Origin: Vescimonas sanitatis
GTDB taxonomy: Bacteria; Bacillota; Clostridia; Oscillospirales; Oscillospiraceae
Length of the DNA: 64,000 nucleotides
Direction: 5' to 3'
Assembly (NCBI RefSeq): GCF_049060325.1
Contig: NZ_JBMGPW010000010.1
Span: 1 to 64,000, forward strand
The notes below the pieces were generated by a model. That model did not search any database and was not told the DNA's origin. It saw nothing but the letters and a program-made list of their open reading frames with translations. The position numbers and the translations under genes are program-made. Below are positions 17,539 through 24,211 of the stretch, in pieces. Each line of letters opens with the position of its first letter. Positions within the stretch are counted from its first letter, which is position 1.

Positions 17539-17566
17539 TTGCTTTTTGTGGGAGGTGTGGTATTAT
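17539..17566 (+). promoter_or_regulatory. Promoter of the YheO-type regulator operon
   Basis: TTGCTT and TATTAT with a 16-bp spacer, 33 bp before the start codon. Confidence 0.6.
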
Positions 17567-17598
17567 GTAAGAGGAGAAAAGCGGAAAAGGAGGGTGTT

Positions 17599-18255
17599 AT
17601 GGAGGCGAAACGATTAGAATCGCTGAAGCAGATCGCCGCGGGCATCGCGGCGCAGTTCGGCGACAAGTGCGAGGTGGTCATCCACGATGTGGCCAGCAGC
17701 CACCCGGAGCACACCATCGTACACATCGAAAACGGGCACGTGTCCGGCCGGAAGATCGGCGACGGTGCATCCAGGGTCGTCATGGAGCAGCTGGAGCATC
17801 AGAACGAGCAGCCCCAGGACCATCTGTGCTACCTGACGCGGACGCCGGGCGGGAAGATACTGAAATCCTCGTCCCTGTATATCCGCAACAGCCGCGGCGC
17901 GGTCACGGCCATATTTTCCATCAACTATGACATCACCAACATCATGATGATGCACCAGGAGCTGGGCGAGTTCATGCTCACCCGCGACCGGGAGCAGTCC
18001 GAGCCGGAGAAGATCATCAACGTCAACGATGTGCTGGACGAGCTGATCCAGCAGTCCGTGGCGCTGGTGGGCAAGCCTGCGGCCCTGATGAACAAGGACG
18101 ACAAGATCCGGGCCATCCGCTTCCTCAGCGATGCGGGCGCGTTCCTGGTCACCAAGTCCGGCGACAAAGTGGCAAAATACTTCGGTATTTCCAAATACAC
18201 CTTATATTCCTATATCGATGCGAACAAACAACAGGAGGAAAAGAAACATGGGTAA
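17599..18255 (+). CDS. YheO/DauR-type transcriptional regulator
   Basis: Regulator of 218 residues. An N-terminal PAS-like YheO domain (CEVVIHDVASSHPEHTIVHI, SSSLYIRNSRG) is followed from about residue 150 by an HTH (RAIRFLSDAGAFLVTKSGDK, VAKYFGISKYTLYSYID). The PAS domain likely senses a metabolite. Start ATG 17599 is preceded by AAAGGAGGG. Its stop overlaps the next PLP gene, and it diverges from ygeY, so it is the obvious candidate controller of this purine locus. Confidence 0.87.
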   Translation: MEAKRLESLKQIAAGIAAQFGDKCEVVIHDVASSHPEHTIVHIENGHVSGRKIGDGASRVVMEQLEHQNEQPQDHLCYLTRTPGGKILKSSSLYIRNSRGAVTAIFSINYDITNIMMMHQELGEFMLTRDREQSEPEKIINVNDVLDELIQQSVALVGKPAALMNKDDKIRAIRFLSDAGAFLVTKSGDKVAKYFGISKYTLYSYIDANKQQEEKKHG

Positions 18256-19729
18256 AATCGATCTGTCCATCAACAAAGTCGGTCTGGCGCATAACATCCA
18301 GAAGGCCAAGGAGAACAACGTCATCATCCCCACCATCGCCCAGATGCAGAACCCCGACCTGATCCCCGAGAAGATCAAGGCCAAGCTGAGCCACACCGGT
18401 CTGTGGGATGTGGATCCCGTCAACCTGTTCCGCATTTCCTGGCACAACGAGGCCAAGGAGTCCGGCGGTCTGTTCCAGGCGGTCCCCAACTATGTGGAGA
18501 TCCCCAGCAAGCTCTCCGGCGTGCCCTGCCGCATCGTTGCCATGTCCGGCAAGTGGTTCCCCACCGGCTGCCACAAGGTCGGTGCCTCCTTCGGCTGCCT
18601 GGCTCCCCGCCTGGTGACCGGTCAGTTCGATGCCACCTATCACCACGCCGTGTGGCCCTCCACCGGCAACTACTGCCGCGGCGGCGCCTTCAACTCCAAG
18701 CTGCTGGCCTGCGAGTCCGTGGCCATCCTGCCCCAGGATATGTCCAAGGAGCGTTTTGACTGGCTGAAGTCCATCGCCGGTCAGATCATCGCCACCCCCG
18801 GCTGCGAGTCCAACGTGAAGGAGATCTTCGACAAGACCTGGGAGCTGAAGCAGGATCCCACCATGATGATCTTCAACCAGTTCGCCGAGATGGGCAATCC
18901 CCTGTGGCACTACAACGTCACCGGCTACGCCCTGGCCGACCTGTTCGAGGCCATCAAGAAGCCCGGCCAGAACTTCGCCGGCGCCTGCTTTACCTCCGGC
19001 TCCGCCGGCACCATGTCCGCCGGTGATCTGCTGAAGGAGCGCTATCCCCACCTGAAGCTGGCCGTGGGCGAGGCCCTGCAGTGCCCCACCATCCTGGATA
19101 ACGGCTTCGGCGGCCACCGCATCGAGGGTATCGGCGACAAGCACATCCCCTGGATCCACAACGTGAAGAACACCGATATGGCCATCGCCATCGACGACGA
19201 GGACAGCCAGCGCCTGCTGCGCCTGTTCAACACCCCCGAGGGCCAGAAGTACATGAAGGACGAGCTGGGTATGTCCGACGAGGAAGTCCAGAAGATGACC
19301 TGGCTGGGCATCTCCGGTATCGCCAACGTCCTGTGCTGCATCAAGATGGCCAAGTACTACGAGCTGACCGAGAACGACGTGGTGGGCACCGTGCTGACCG
19401 ACTCCGCCGTGATGTACCAGTCCCGCGTGGAGGAGCTGAATCAGATGTATGGCGCGTACAACGCACATGAGGCGTCTCTGGACCACAACCTGCACATGCT
19501 GGGCCTGAAGACCGACTCCATGCTGGAGCTGACCTACACCGAGCGCAAGCGTGTCCACAACCTGAAGTACTACACCTGGGTGGAGCAGCAGCAGATGAAC
19601 GTGGAGGACCTGAACGCCCAGTGGTACGATACCAAGAACACCTGGGACGCCGTCCACGCACAGGCCAAGGAGCTGGACGAGCTGATCAATGAGTTCAACG
19701 AGGCCACCGGCCTGCTGAAGGCGCTGTAA
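18248..19729 (+). CDS. PLP-dependent enzyme, tryptophan-synthase-beta fold
   Basis: Protein of 493 residues. The cofactor lysine is expected in GCHKVGASFG, and a phosphate-binding glycine run lies in CFTSGSAGTMSAGDL. This belongs to fold-type II (cysteine synthase/threonine deaminase group) but is longer than YgeX (about 400 residues) and lacks YgeX's typical N-terminal sequence. By position it may replace YgeX, the 2,3-diaminopropionate ammonia-lyase of purine-breakdown clusters; this is inference. It overlaps the regulator gene by 8 nt and ends on a strong terminator. Confidence 0.8.
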   Translation: MGKIDLSINKVGLAHNIQKAKENNVIIPTIAQMQNPDLIPEKIKAKLSHTGLWDVDPVNLFRISWHNEAKESGGLFQAVPNYVEIPSKLSGVPCRIVAMSGKWFPTGCHKVGASFGCLAPRLVTGQFDATYHHAVWPSTGNYCRGGAFNSKLLACESVAILPQDMSKERFDWLKSIAGQIIATPGCESNVKEIFDKTWELKQDPTMMIFNQFAEMGNPLWHYNVTGYALADLFEAIKKPGQNFAGACFTSGSAGTMSAGDLLKERYPHLKLAVGEALQCPTILDNGFGGHRIEGIGDKHIPWIHNVKNTDMAIAIDDEDSQRLLRLFNTPEGQKYMKDELGMSDEEVQKMTWLGISGIANVLCCIKMAKYYELTENDVVGTVLTDSAVMYQSRVEELNQMYGAYNAHEASLDHNLHMLGLKTDSMLELTYTERKRVHNLKYYTWVEQQQMNVEDLNAQWYDTKNTWDAVHAQAKELDELINEFNEATGLLKAL

Positions 19730-19750
19730 GAAAACACCGCAACAACGCCT

Positions 19751-19783
19751 CAGGGCGGGGCGAAAGCCCCGCCCTGTTTGTTT
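19751..19783 (+). terminator. Terminator after the first PLP gene
   Basis: CAGGGCGGGGC-GAAA-GCCCCGCCCTG followed by TTTGTTT: an 11-bp GC-rich stem with a GNRA loop. It isolates the PLP gene from the RAYT gene. Confidence 0.88.
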
Positions 19784-19794
19784 GGAAGGCAGAT

Positions 19795-20283
19795 ATGCAG
19801 GAACGAAAATCGCTTCGGCTGCCGGCATATGATTATTCGCAGGCCGGCGTGTATTTTATAACGATCTGCACTGCGGGGAAGAAGCACATTCTTGGACGTG
19901 TTGTAGGGGGCGGCGTCCTCGACGCCCCACACGTCTGCCTTTCGGATCACGGAATTATCGCGGAGCAGACGCTGCTGAAAATGAATGATTTTTACGGGGA
20001 TATTTCCATTGATAAATATGTGGTCATGCCCAATCATGTGCATTTTATCATCACCGTGGCTGCACACGGCGGGTCGTCGAGGACGCCGACCCCTACGAAT
20101 GCAAAATTGCCGGCTTTTGTTTCGACATGGAAACGATTTACCAATAAGAAGGCGGGCGTTTCCCTCTGGCAGCGTTCCTATTATGACCATGTCATCCGCA
20201 ATGATGCGGACTGCCTCCGTGCATGGCAATACATCGACGACAACCCCGCGAAGTGGGCGGAGGATGAATATTATTCCGATTAA
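19795..20283 (+). CDS. REP-associated tyrosine transposase (RAYT, Y1/HUH)
   Basis: Intact Y1-type HUH nuclease of 162 residues. It has FITICTAGKKH near the N-terminus, the HUH metal motif in MPNHVHFI, and the likely nucleophile tyrosine in RSYYDHVIRN. Such proteins mobilise short palindromic repeats as single strands. The gene contains two copies of a REP-like palindrome in inverted orientation (19902-19931 and 20071-20100) that are translated without breaking the frame. It lies between two PLP genes, 11 nt ahead of the second. Confidence 0.88.
   Translation: MQERKSLRLPAYDYSQAGVYFITICTAGKKHILGRVVGGGVLDAPHVCLSDHGIIAEQTLLKMNDFYGDISIDKYVVMPNHVHFIITVAAHGGSSRTPTPTNAKLPAFVSTWKRFTNKKAGVSLWQRSYYDHVIRNDADCLRAWQYIDDNPAKWAEDEYYSD
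19902..19931. repeat. REP-like palindrome inside the RAYT gene, copy 1
   Basis: TGTAGGGGGCGGCGTCCTCG and onward. GGCGTC-CTC-GACGCC is itself a hairpin. It is encoded as the VVGGGVLDAPH segment. Confidence 0.75.
20071..20100. repeat. REP-like palindrome inside the RAYT gene, copy 2 (inverted)
   Basis: The reverse complement reads TAGGGGTCGGCGTCCTCGAC, nearly identical to copy 1. It is encoded as HGGSSRTPTPTN. The copies are about 140 bp apart in opposite orientation. Confidence 0.75.
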
Positions 20284-20294
20284 GGAGAACCACC

Positions 20295-21536
20295 ATGAAA
20301 AACGTAAAATACGGCAAATGTGTCCGCTGCGGCAAGACCTACGACGCCGTTCCCGACCTGACCAACTGCGAATGCGGCGGTATCCTGGATATCGTCTATG
20401 ACTACGACTACATCAAGTCTGTGCTGACCAAGGAGAAGCTGGCCAAGCGCGAGAACCGTTCCATGTGGCGCTACCGTGAGCTGCTGCCTGTGGAGGAGAC
20501 CACGCCCGACACGCCGCTGCGCGTGGGTTGGAGCCCCCTGTACGAGGAGCCGAAGCTGGCGGAGCTGCTGGGCATCAAGCGTCTATGGGTCAAGGACGAC
20601 GGCCAGAACCCCACCGCATCCCTGAAGGATCGTGCCAGTGCCATGGCCGTGGCCAAGGCCATGGAGGCCGGCGCCAAGACCATCGCCTGCTCCTCTACCG
20701 GCAACGCCGCCAGCTCCCTGGCCGGCAACGCCGCCGCCGCGGGTATCAAGACCTATATCTTCGTCCCCGAGCGCGCCCCCAAGGGCAAGGTGGCCCAGCT
20801 GATGATCTTCGGCGCCAACGTCATCTCCGTCAAGGGCAACTATGAGGACACCTTCAAGATGTCCGCCGCCGCCATTGACAAGTACGGCTGGTACAACCGC
20901 AACGCCGCCATCAACCCCTACCTCTCCGAGGGCAAAAAGACCGTGGCGCTGGAGATCGCCGAGCAGCTGAACTGGGAGATGCCCGACTACCTGGCCATCT
21001 CCGTGGGCGACGGCTGCACGATCGCCGGTGTGTGGAAGGGCTTTAAAGACCTGTACGCCATCGGCTTCATCGACAAGCTGCCCCGCCTGATCTCCGCCCA
21101 GTCCCTGGGCTGCTACCCCATCAACCGCGCCATCCAGGAGGACAAGCCCTGGGAGCCCATGGAGGAGAACACCATCGCCGACTCCATCTCCGTAGGCGTG
21201 CCCCGCAATGCCGATAAGGCCCTCATGGCCATCCGCGAGTCCAACGGCATCGCCGTCAACGTCTCCGACGAGGAGATCCTGGCCGCCCAGCGCCTGCTGG
21301 GCCGTACCTGCGGCGTGTTCGGCGAACCCGCCGGTGTCACCGGTGCCGCGGCGCTGAAGAAGGCCTGCGATGAGGGCCTGATTCCCCACGACGCCACCGT
21401 GGTGTCCGTGGTCACCGGCAACGGCCTGAAGGACGTGGCCAACGCCATCAAGTCCGCCGGCGAGCCCATTCACATCGAGCCCGACCTGGATCTGATGGTC
21501 GAGGAGTTCAAGAAGCGCGGCGTCACCGTGGAGTAA
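20295..21536 (+). CDS. Threonine-synthase-like PLP lyase
   Basis: Fold-type II PLP enzyme of 413 residues. The N-terminus carries a rubredoxin/zinc-ribbon-like pair (CVRCGKTY and CECGG) as in one class of threonine synthases. The cofactor lysine lies in PTASLKDRASAMA and the glycine loop in CSSTGNAASSLAGNA. It might be a true threonine synthase, or a related beta-eliminating lyase used on a diamino acid from purine breakdown. The location among purine genes, with no threonine biosynthesis partner, favours the second reading, but weakly. Confidence 0.82.
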   Translation: MKNVKYGKCVRCGKTYDAVPDLTNCECGGILDIVYDYDYIKSVLTKEKLAKRENRSMWRYRELLPVEETTPDTPLRVGWSPLYEEPKLAELLGIKRLWVKDDGQNPTASLKDRASAMAVAKAMEAGAKTIACSSTGNAASSLAGNAAAAGIKTYIFVPERAPKGKVAQLMIFGANVISVKGNYEDTFKMSAAAIDKYGWYNRNAAINPYLSEGKKTVALEIAEQLNWEMPDYLAISVGDGCTIAGVWKGFKDLYAIGFIDKLPRLISAQSLGCYPINRAIQEDKPWEPMEENTIADSISVGVPRNADKALMAIRESNGIAVNVSDEEILAAQRLLGRTCGVFGEPAGVTGAAALKKACDEGLIPHDATVVSVVTGNGLKDVANAIKSAGEPIHIEPDLDLMVEEFKKRGVTVE

Positions 21537-21544
21537 GATGCAGC

Positions 21545-21583
21545 ATCCCCCGGCAAATGCCCTGCATTTGCCGGGGGATTTTC
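21545..21583 (+). terminator. Terminator after the threonine-synthase-like gene
   Basis: A 16-bp perfect stem (21545-21560 with 21564-21579) followed by TTTTCT. Confidence 0.9.
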
Positions 21584-21585
21584 TC

Positions 21586-21614
21586 TTGCCAATCCATCAG
21601 GAATGTGGTACAAT
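21586..21614 (+). promoter_or_regulatory. Promoter of the guanine deaminase transcript
   Basis: TTGCCA and TACAAT with a 17-bp spacer. The start of transcription would be about 10 nt before the riboswitch P1 stem. Confidence 0.7.
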
Positions 21615-21628
21615 AGCTTCCATAATAC

Positions 21629-21732
21629 AGCTCATATAGCCCCGCGAGAATGGCGCGGGCGTTTCTACGGAGCCGCCGACGGCTCTGCTATGGGTGTTTC
21701 GATGCACGACATCGGAGCATCCATTTTTATTT
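21629..21732 (+). ncRNA. Purine-class riboswitch (variant) with terminator
   Basis: P1 is CTCATA (21631-21636) with TATGGG (21689-21694). P2 is CCCGCG with CGCGGG around an AGAATGG loop. J2/3 contains the diagnostic GTTTCTAC (21661-21668), P3 is GAGCC with GGCTC, and the 3' end TATGGGTG equals the Bacillus xpt aptamer as I recall it. Deviations from xpt are J1/2 TAGC instead of TAATC, J3/1 TGC instead of GAC, and a short P3 loop. The P1 3' strand is also the 5' strand of a terminator (21692-21722, then TTTTTATTTT), so ligand binding should prevent termination. This suggests an ON switch for the guanine deaminase gene. Confidence 0.82.
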
Positions 21733-21754
21733 TGCTTGCAGGAGGTATCTCACC

Positions 21755-23020
21755 ATGACACAGGTCTTACGCGGCAATATCGTCCATGCGCCCGCCATGG
21801 GCCGCCTGGACATTCTCGAGCACGGCTGCCTGGTGCTGGAGGACGGCGTCATTACCGGCCTTTATCCCGATCTGCCCGCCCATCTGGAGGGCGCGGAGGT
21901 CCGCGACTTCGGCGACCGCATCATCATGCAGTCCTTCGCGGATATGCATCTCCATGCGCCCCAGTACCCCATGCTGGGCATGGGGATGGACCTGCCGCTG
22001 CTGGACTGGCTCAACACCTACACGTTCCCCACCGAGGCGCGGTTCGCTGATTTGGACTACGCCCGCCGTGTCTACCGTCGGCTGGCTACAGACCTGATCA
22101 CCAACGGCACTACCCGCGTCTGTATGTTCTCTTCCCTCCACACCGACGCTACCCTCGTCCTCATGGACGAGCTGGAGCGCGCCGGCGTCACCGGCTATGT
22201 GGGCAAGGTCAACATGGACCGCAACGGCCTGCCCGGCAAGCTGCAGGAGACCACGGAGGAGTCCGTGGCCGAGACTCTGCGCTGGCTGGAGAACTGCCGT
22301 TTTGAGCACATCAAGCCCATCCTCACGCCCCGCTTTACTCCCAGCTGCACCGACGGGCTGATGACCCAGCTGGGAAAGCTGGCCAACGAGCGGGGGCTGT
22401 ACGTCCAGTCCCACCTGTCCGAGAGCACCAACGAGATCGCCTGGGTGAAGGAGCTGCACCCCGAGTGCAGCCAGTATTGGGAGACATACGACAAGTACGG
22501 CCTTTGGAAGGACCACACACTCATGGCCCACTGCGTCTGGTCCGACGAGCGCGAGCGCGCCGCCATTCGTGACGCCGGTGTGGTGGTGGTCCACTGCGGC
22601 GACTCCAACGTGAATATCTGCTCCGGTATTTGCCCCGTCCGCCGCATGGTCAACGAGGGCCTGTGGGTCACCCTGGGCAGCGATATCGCCGGCGGCGCCC
22701 AACTGCCCATGTACAAGGTCATCACCATGTCCATCCGTACCTCCAAGGCCCGCCGTGTCACCGACGAGCAGCACCCCGAATTCCTGACCGTGGCCGAGGG
22801 CTATTACCTGGGCACCACCTCTGGCCACAAGTATTTCGGGGCAGGGGAGGGCTTCGCCGTGGGAGATAAGCTCCACGCCGTGGTCATCGACGACGGCGAC
22901 TTCCCCGAGGCCGCCCATCCCCTGAATGTGGAGGAGCGCTTCGAGCGCGCCATCTACATGACCCACCGCCACAACATCGTCTCCGTCTGGTCCGACGGCC
23001 GCGAGGTCGTCCGCAGATAA
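21755..23020 (+). CDS. guaD: Guanine deaminase
   Basis: Zinc amidohydrolase of 421 residues that converts guanine to xanthine and ammonia. Motifs are FADMHLHAPQYP (the HxH metal site and the guanine-deaminase-specific APQ), LLDWLNTYTFPTE, VQSHLSES, LMAHCVW and LGSDIAGG. Start ATG 21755 follows GGAGG. It has a dedicated promoter and a purine-type riboswitch leader and ends on its own terminator, so it is a single-gene transcription unit at the edge of the purine locus. Confidence 0.94.
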   Translation: MTQVLRGNIVHAPAMGRLDILEHGCLVLEDGVITGLYPDLPAHLEGAEVRDFGDRIIMQSFADMHLHAPQYPMLGMGMDLPLLDWLNTYTFPTEARFADLDYARRVYRRLATDLITNGTTRVCMFSSLHTDATLVLMDELERAGVTGYVGKVNMDRNGLPGKLQETTEESVAETLRWLENCRFEHIKPILTPRFTPSCTDGLMTQLGKLANERGLYVQSHLSESTNEIAWVKELHPECSQYWETYDKYGLWKDHTLMAHCVWSDERERAAIRDAGVVVVHCGDSNVNICSGICPVRRMVNEGLWVTLGSDIAGGAQLPMYKVITMSIRTSKARRVTDEQHPEFLTVAEGYYLGTTSGHKYFGAGEGFAVGDKLHAVVIDDGDFPEAAHPLNVEERFERAIYMTHRHNIVSVWSDGREVVRR

Positions 23021-23023
23021 AGT

Positions 23024-23056
23024 GAAAAATGACCGGGTATCCCGGTCATTTTTCAT
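23024..23056 (+). terminator. Terminator after guanine deaminase
   Basis: A 14-bp stem GAAAAATGACCGGG with its complement and loop TAT. Confidence 0.88.
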
Positions 23057-23086
23057 TTTCCATGCCAGAATTATTGCAAAAAACCC

Positions 23087-23114
23087 TTGTCAAATAGGAA
23101 ATCTTTGTTATAAT
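23087..23114 (+). promoter_or_regulatory. Promoter in front of a truncated surface-protein gene
   Basis: TTGTCA and consensus TATAAT with a 16-bp spacer. Confidence 0.6.
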
Positions 23115-23420
23115 GAAACCAACCGACAGGGTGGCAGAGGTACCTTGACGCGTTCCGGTTATACGTTTAAGGGCTGGAAAATGAATGGTTCCACCGAAGT
23201 ATACTCCAGCCAGCAGATCAAGAATTGGAATGGACCGTTGGGTGACACAAATCGTCTCACCGCGGTCTGGTCCGCCAACTCCTATTACTACTACTCCCCC
23301 ACTACGACCGACACCAAGACCGACTCGCCCAAGACCTTTGACGCGGGCGTGGGCATCTATGCCGTGACGGCTCTGCTGTCCGTGACCGGCATGGCGTGGG
23401 CCGGCAAAAAGCGGCACTAA
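23115..23420 (+). pseudogene. C-terminal remnant of an InlB-repeat surface protein
   Basis: The open frame encodes RSGYTFKGWKMNG, the end of an InlB B-repeat (Listeria-Bacteroides repeat), then a Tyr/Ser/Thr-rich linker, and a C-terminal hydrophobic span with basic end (LLSVTGMAWAGKKRH) typical of wall- or membrane-anchored proteins. No signal peptide, repeat array or good start codon remains; only a TTG at 23145 or ATG 23181 could initiate. It looks like a deletion that fused a promoter to the tail of a large surface protein. Confidence 0.65.
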
Positions 23421-23426
23421 GTCAAC

Positions 23427-23458
23427 AAAAAAGAAAGCCCGTAAGGGCTTTCTTTTTT
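23427..23458. terminator. Bidirectional terminator
   Basis: AAAAAAGAAAGCCC-GTAA-GGGCTTTCTTTTTT between the surface-protein remnant and the convergent CooT-like gene. Confidence 0.9.
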
Positions 23459-23489
23459 GCTCCGCCGGCAGACAGAAAAGCGGCCGCCA

Positions 23490-23675
23490 TCAGGCGGTCG
23501 CTTTCTTGATAATGATCTCGTTCTCCATCAGGTCGATCTTCTCGATCTGCCCATTTACCACCGTGGGGATACCCATGATATCGGTGAACACCAGCTGCCC
23601 GTCCTTCTGTGTCACGGACGCCACGTTTTTGCACACCGGCTGCCGTTCCGCCGTCCATACTGTGGAAAGACACAT
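23490..23675 (-). CDS. CooT-family nickel-binding protein
   Basis: Protein of 61 residues starting MCLSTVW and containing VTQKDGQLVFTDIMG and IEKIDLMENEIIIKK, the CooT pattern. Known CooT proteins bind Ni(II) through the N-terminal cysteine after methionine removal and assist nickel insertion into CO dehydrogenase; many CooT homologues occur without CODH. It is encoded 3 nt after the His-rich protein, as CooT and CooJ are neighbours in Rhodospirillum. It lies beside the HgdB-like genes and may serve nickel supply to that system (inference). Confidence 0.85.
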   Translation of the reverse strand: MCLSTVWTAERQPVCKNVASVTQKDGQLVFTDIMGIPTVVNGQIEKIDLMENEIIIKKATA

Positions 23676-23678
23676 CGT

Positions 23679-23993
23679 TTATTCCTCTCCTTTCAGGATC
23701 CGCAGGGCCTCCGCCAGCTTCTCGTTGCCCACGGTCAGGTCCACCACTGCCTCGTGCAGCAGCTGCGCGGCCTCGCCCTCTACGCTGTGGGCCAGCTCGT
23801 GCAGTTCCTCGGCGTGGTGCTGGTTATGCGTCACCATGTACGCCAGCAGCGCCACCGTCTCCTCCGGCGAGTGGTGCTCATGCGTATGCCCGTGATCGTG
23901 CCCGTGCTGATGGGTATGGGCGTGTGTGTGCGGCGCGTCTGCACCGGCATGATCGGCCGAATGTACGGCCGCTTTCTCGTCAATCGTACACAT
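23679..23993 (-). CDS. His-rich metal-binding protein, CooJ-like in context
   Basis: Protein of 104 residues. Residues 10-45 hold a dense His cluster (HTHAHTHQHGHDHGHTHEHH), followed by a helical domain with VTHNQHHAEELHELAH. Such clusters bind nickel, cobalt or zinc. Start ATG 23993 has GGAGGTGCGG ahead. It is cotranscribed with the CooT-like gene and is divergent from the first HgdB-like operon, sharing a 220-bp promoter region. A nickel storage or chaperone role is likely; sequence similarity to CooJ itself is limited to the His-rich character. Confidence 0.75.
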   Translation of the reverse strand: MCTIDEKAAVHSADHAGADAPHTHAHTHQHGHDHGHTHEHHSPEETVALLAYMVTHNQHHAEELHELAHSVEGEAAQLLHEAVVDLTVGNEKLAEALRILKGEE

Positions 23994-24022
23994 ATCCGCA
24001 CCTCCGTTTTTTTCTGTGCTCA

Positions 24023-24051
24023 TTCTACCACGGCGGCACTGAAAAGTCAAT
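24023..24051 (-). promoter_or_regulatory. Promoter of the His-rich/CooT operon
   Basis: Minus-strand TTGACT and TAGAAT with a 17-bp spacer. Confidence 0.7.
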
Positions 24052-24136
24052 TTTCCTCCCCAAATCGTCAAAAAACCGACGATAACAGACATATCTCCTG
24101 AAAGTGTCCGAAATCTGTGCAAACAACACAATTTCA

Positions 24137-24165
24137 TTGACAAATTTTCTGCAATTATGTATAAT
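24137..24165 (+). promoter_or_regulatory. Promoter of the first HgdB-like operon
   Basis: Consensus TTGACA and TATAAT with a 17-bp spacer, the strongest-looking promoter of the region. A hairpin CTGCGCG-TTC-CGCGCAG (24180-24196) lies directly before the AAGGAGG site and may tune translation. Confidence 0.82.
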
Positions 24166-24211
24166 TTTACTGGATAATACTGCGCGTTCCGCGCAGCAAG
24201 GAGGACGAGAG

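Noticed and set aside
18149..19828. Very long antisense open frame (559 codons) opposite the PLP-enzyme gene
   Set aside because: It mirrors the high-GC codon use of the real gene, is rich in Gly, Val, His and Leu without motifs, and has no Shine-Dalgarno site. Similar shadows occur opposite most genes here (14699-17440, 8626-10047, 45857-48496).
19795..21536. Reading the REP-like segments in the RAYT gene as a CRISPR array
   Set aside because: There are only two copies, inverted relative to each other, inside a coding frame. No repeat-spacer periodicity or cas genes are seen anywhere in the window.
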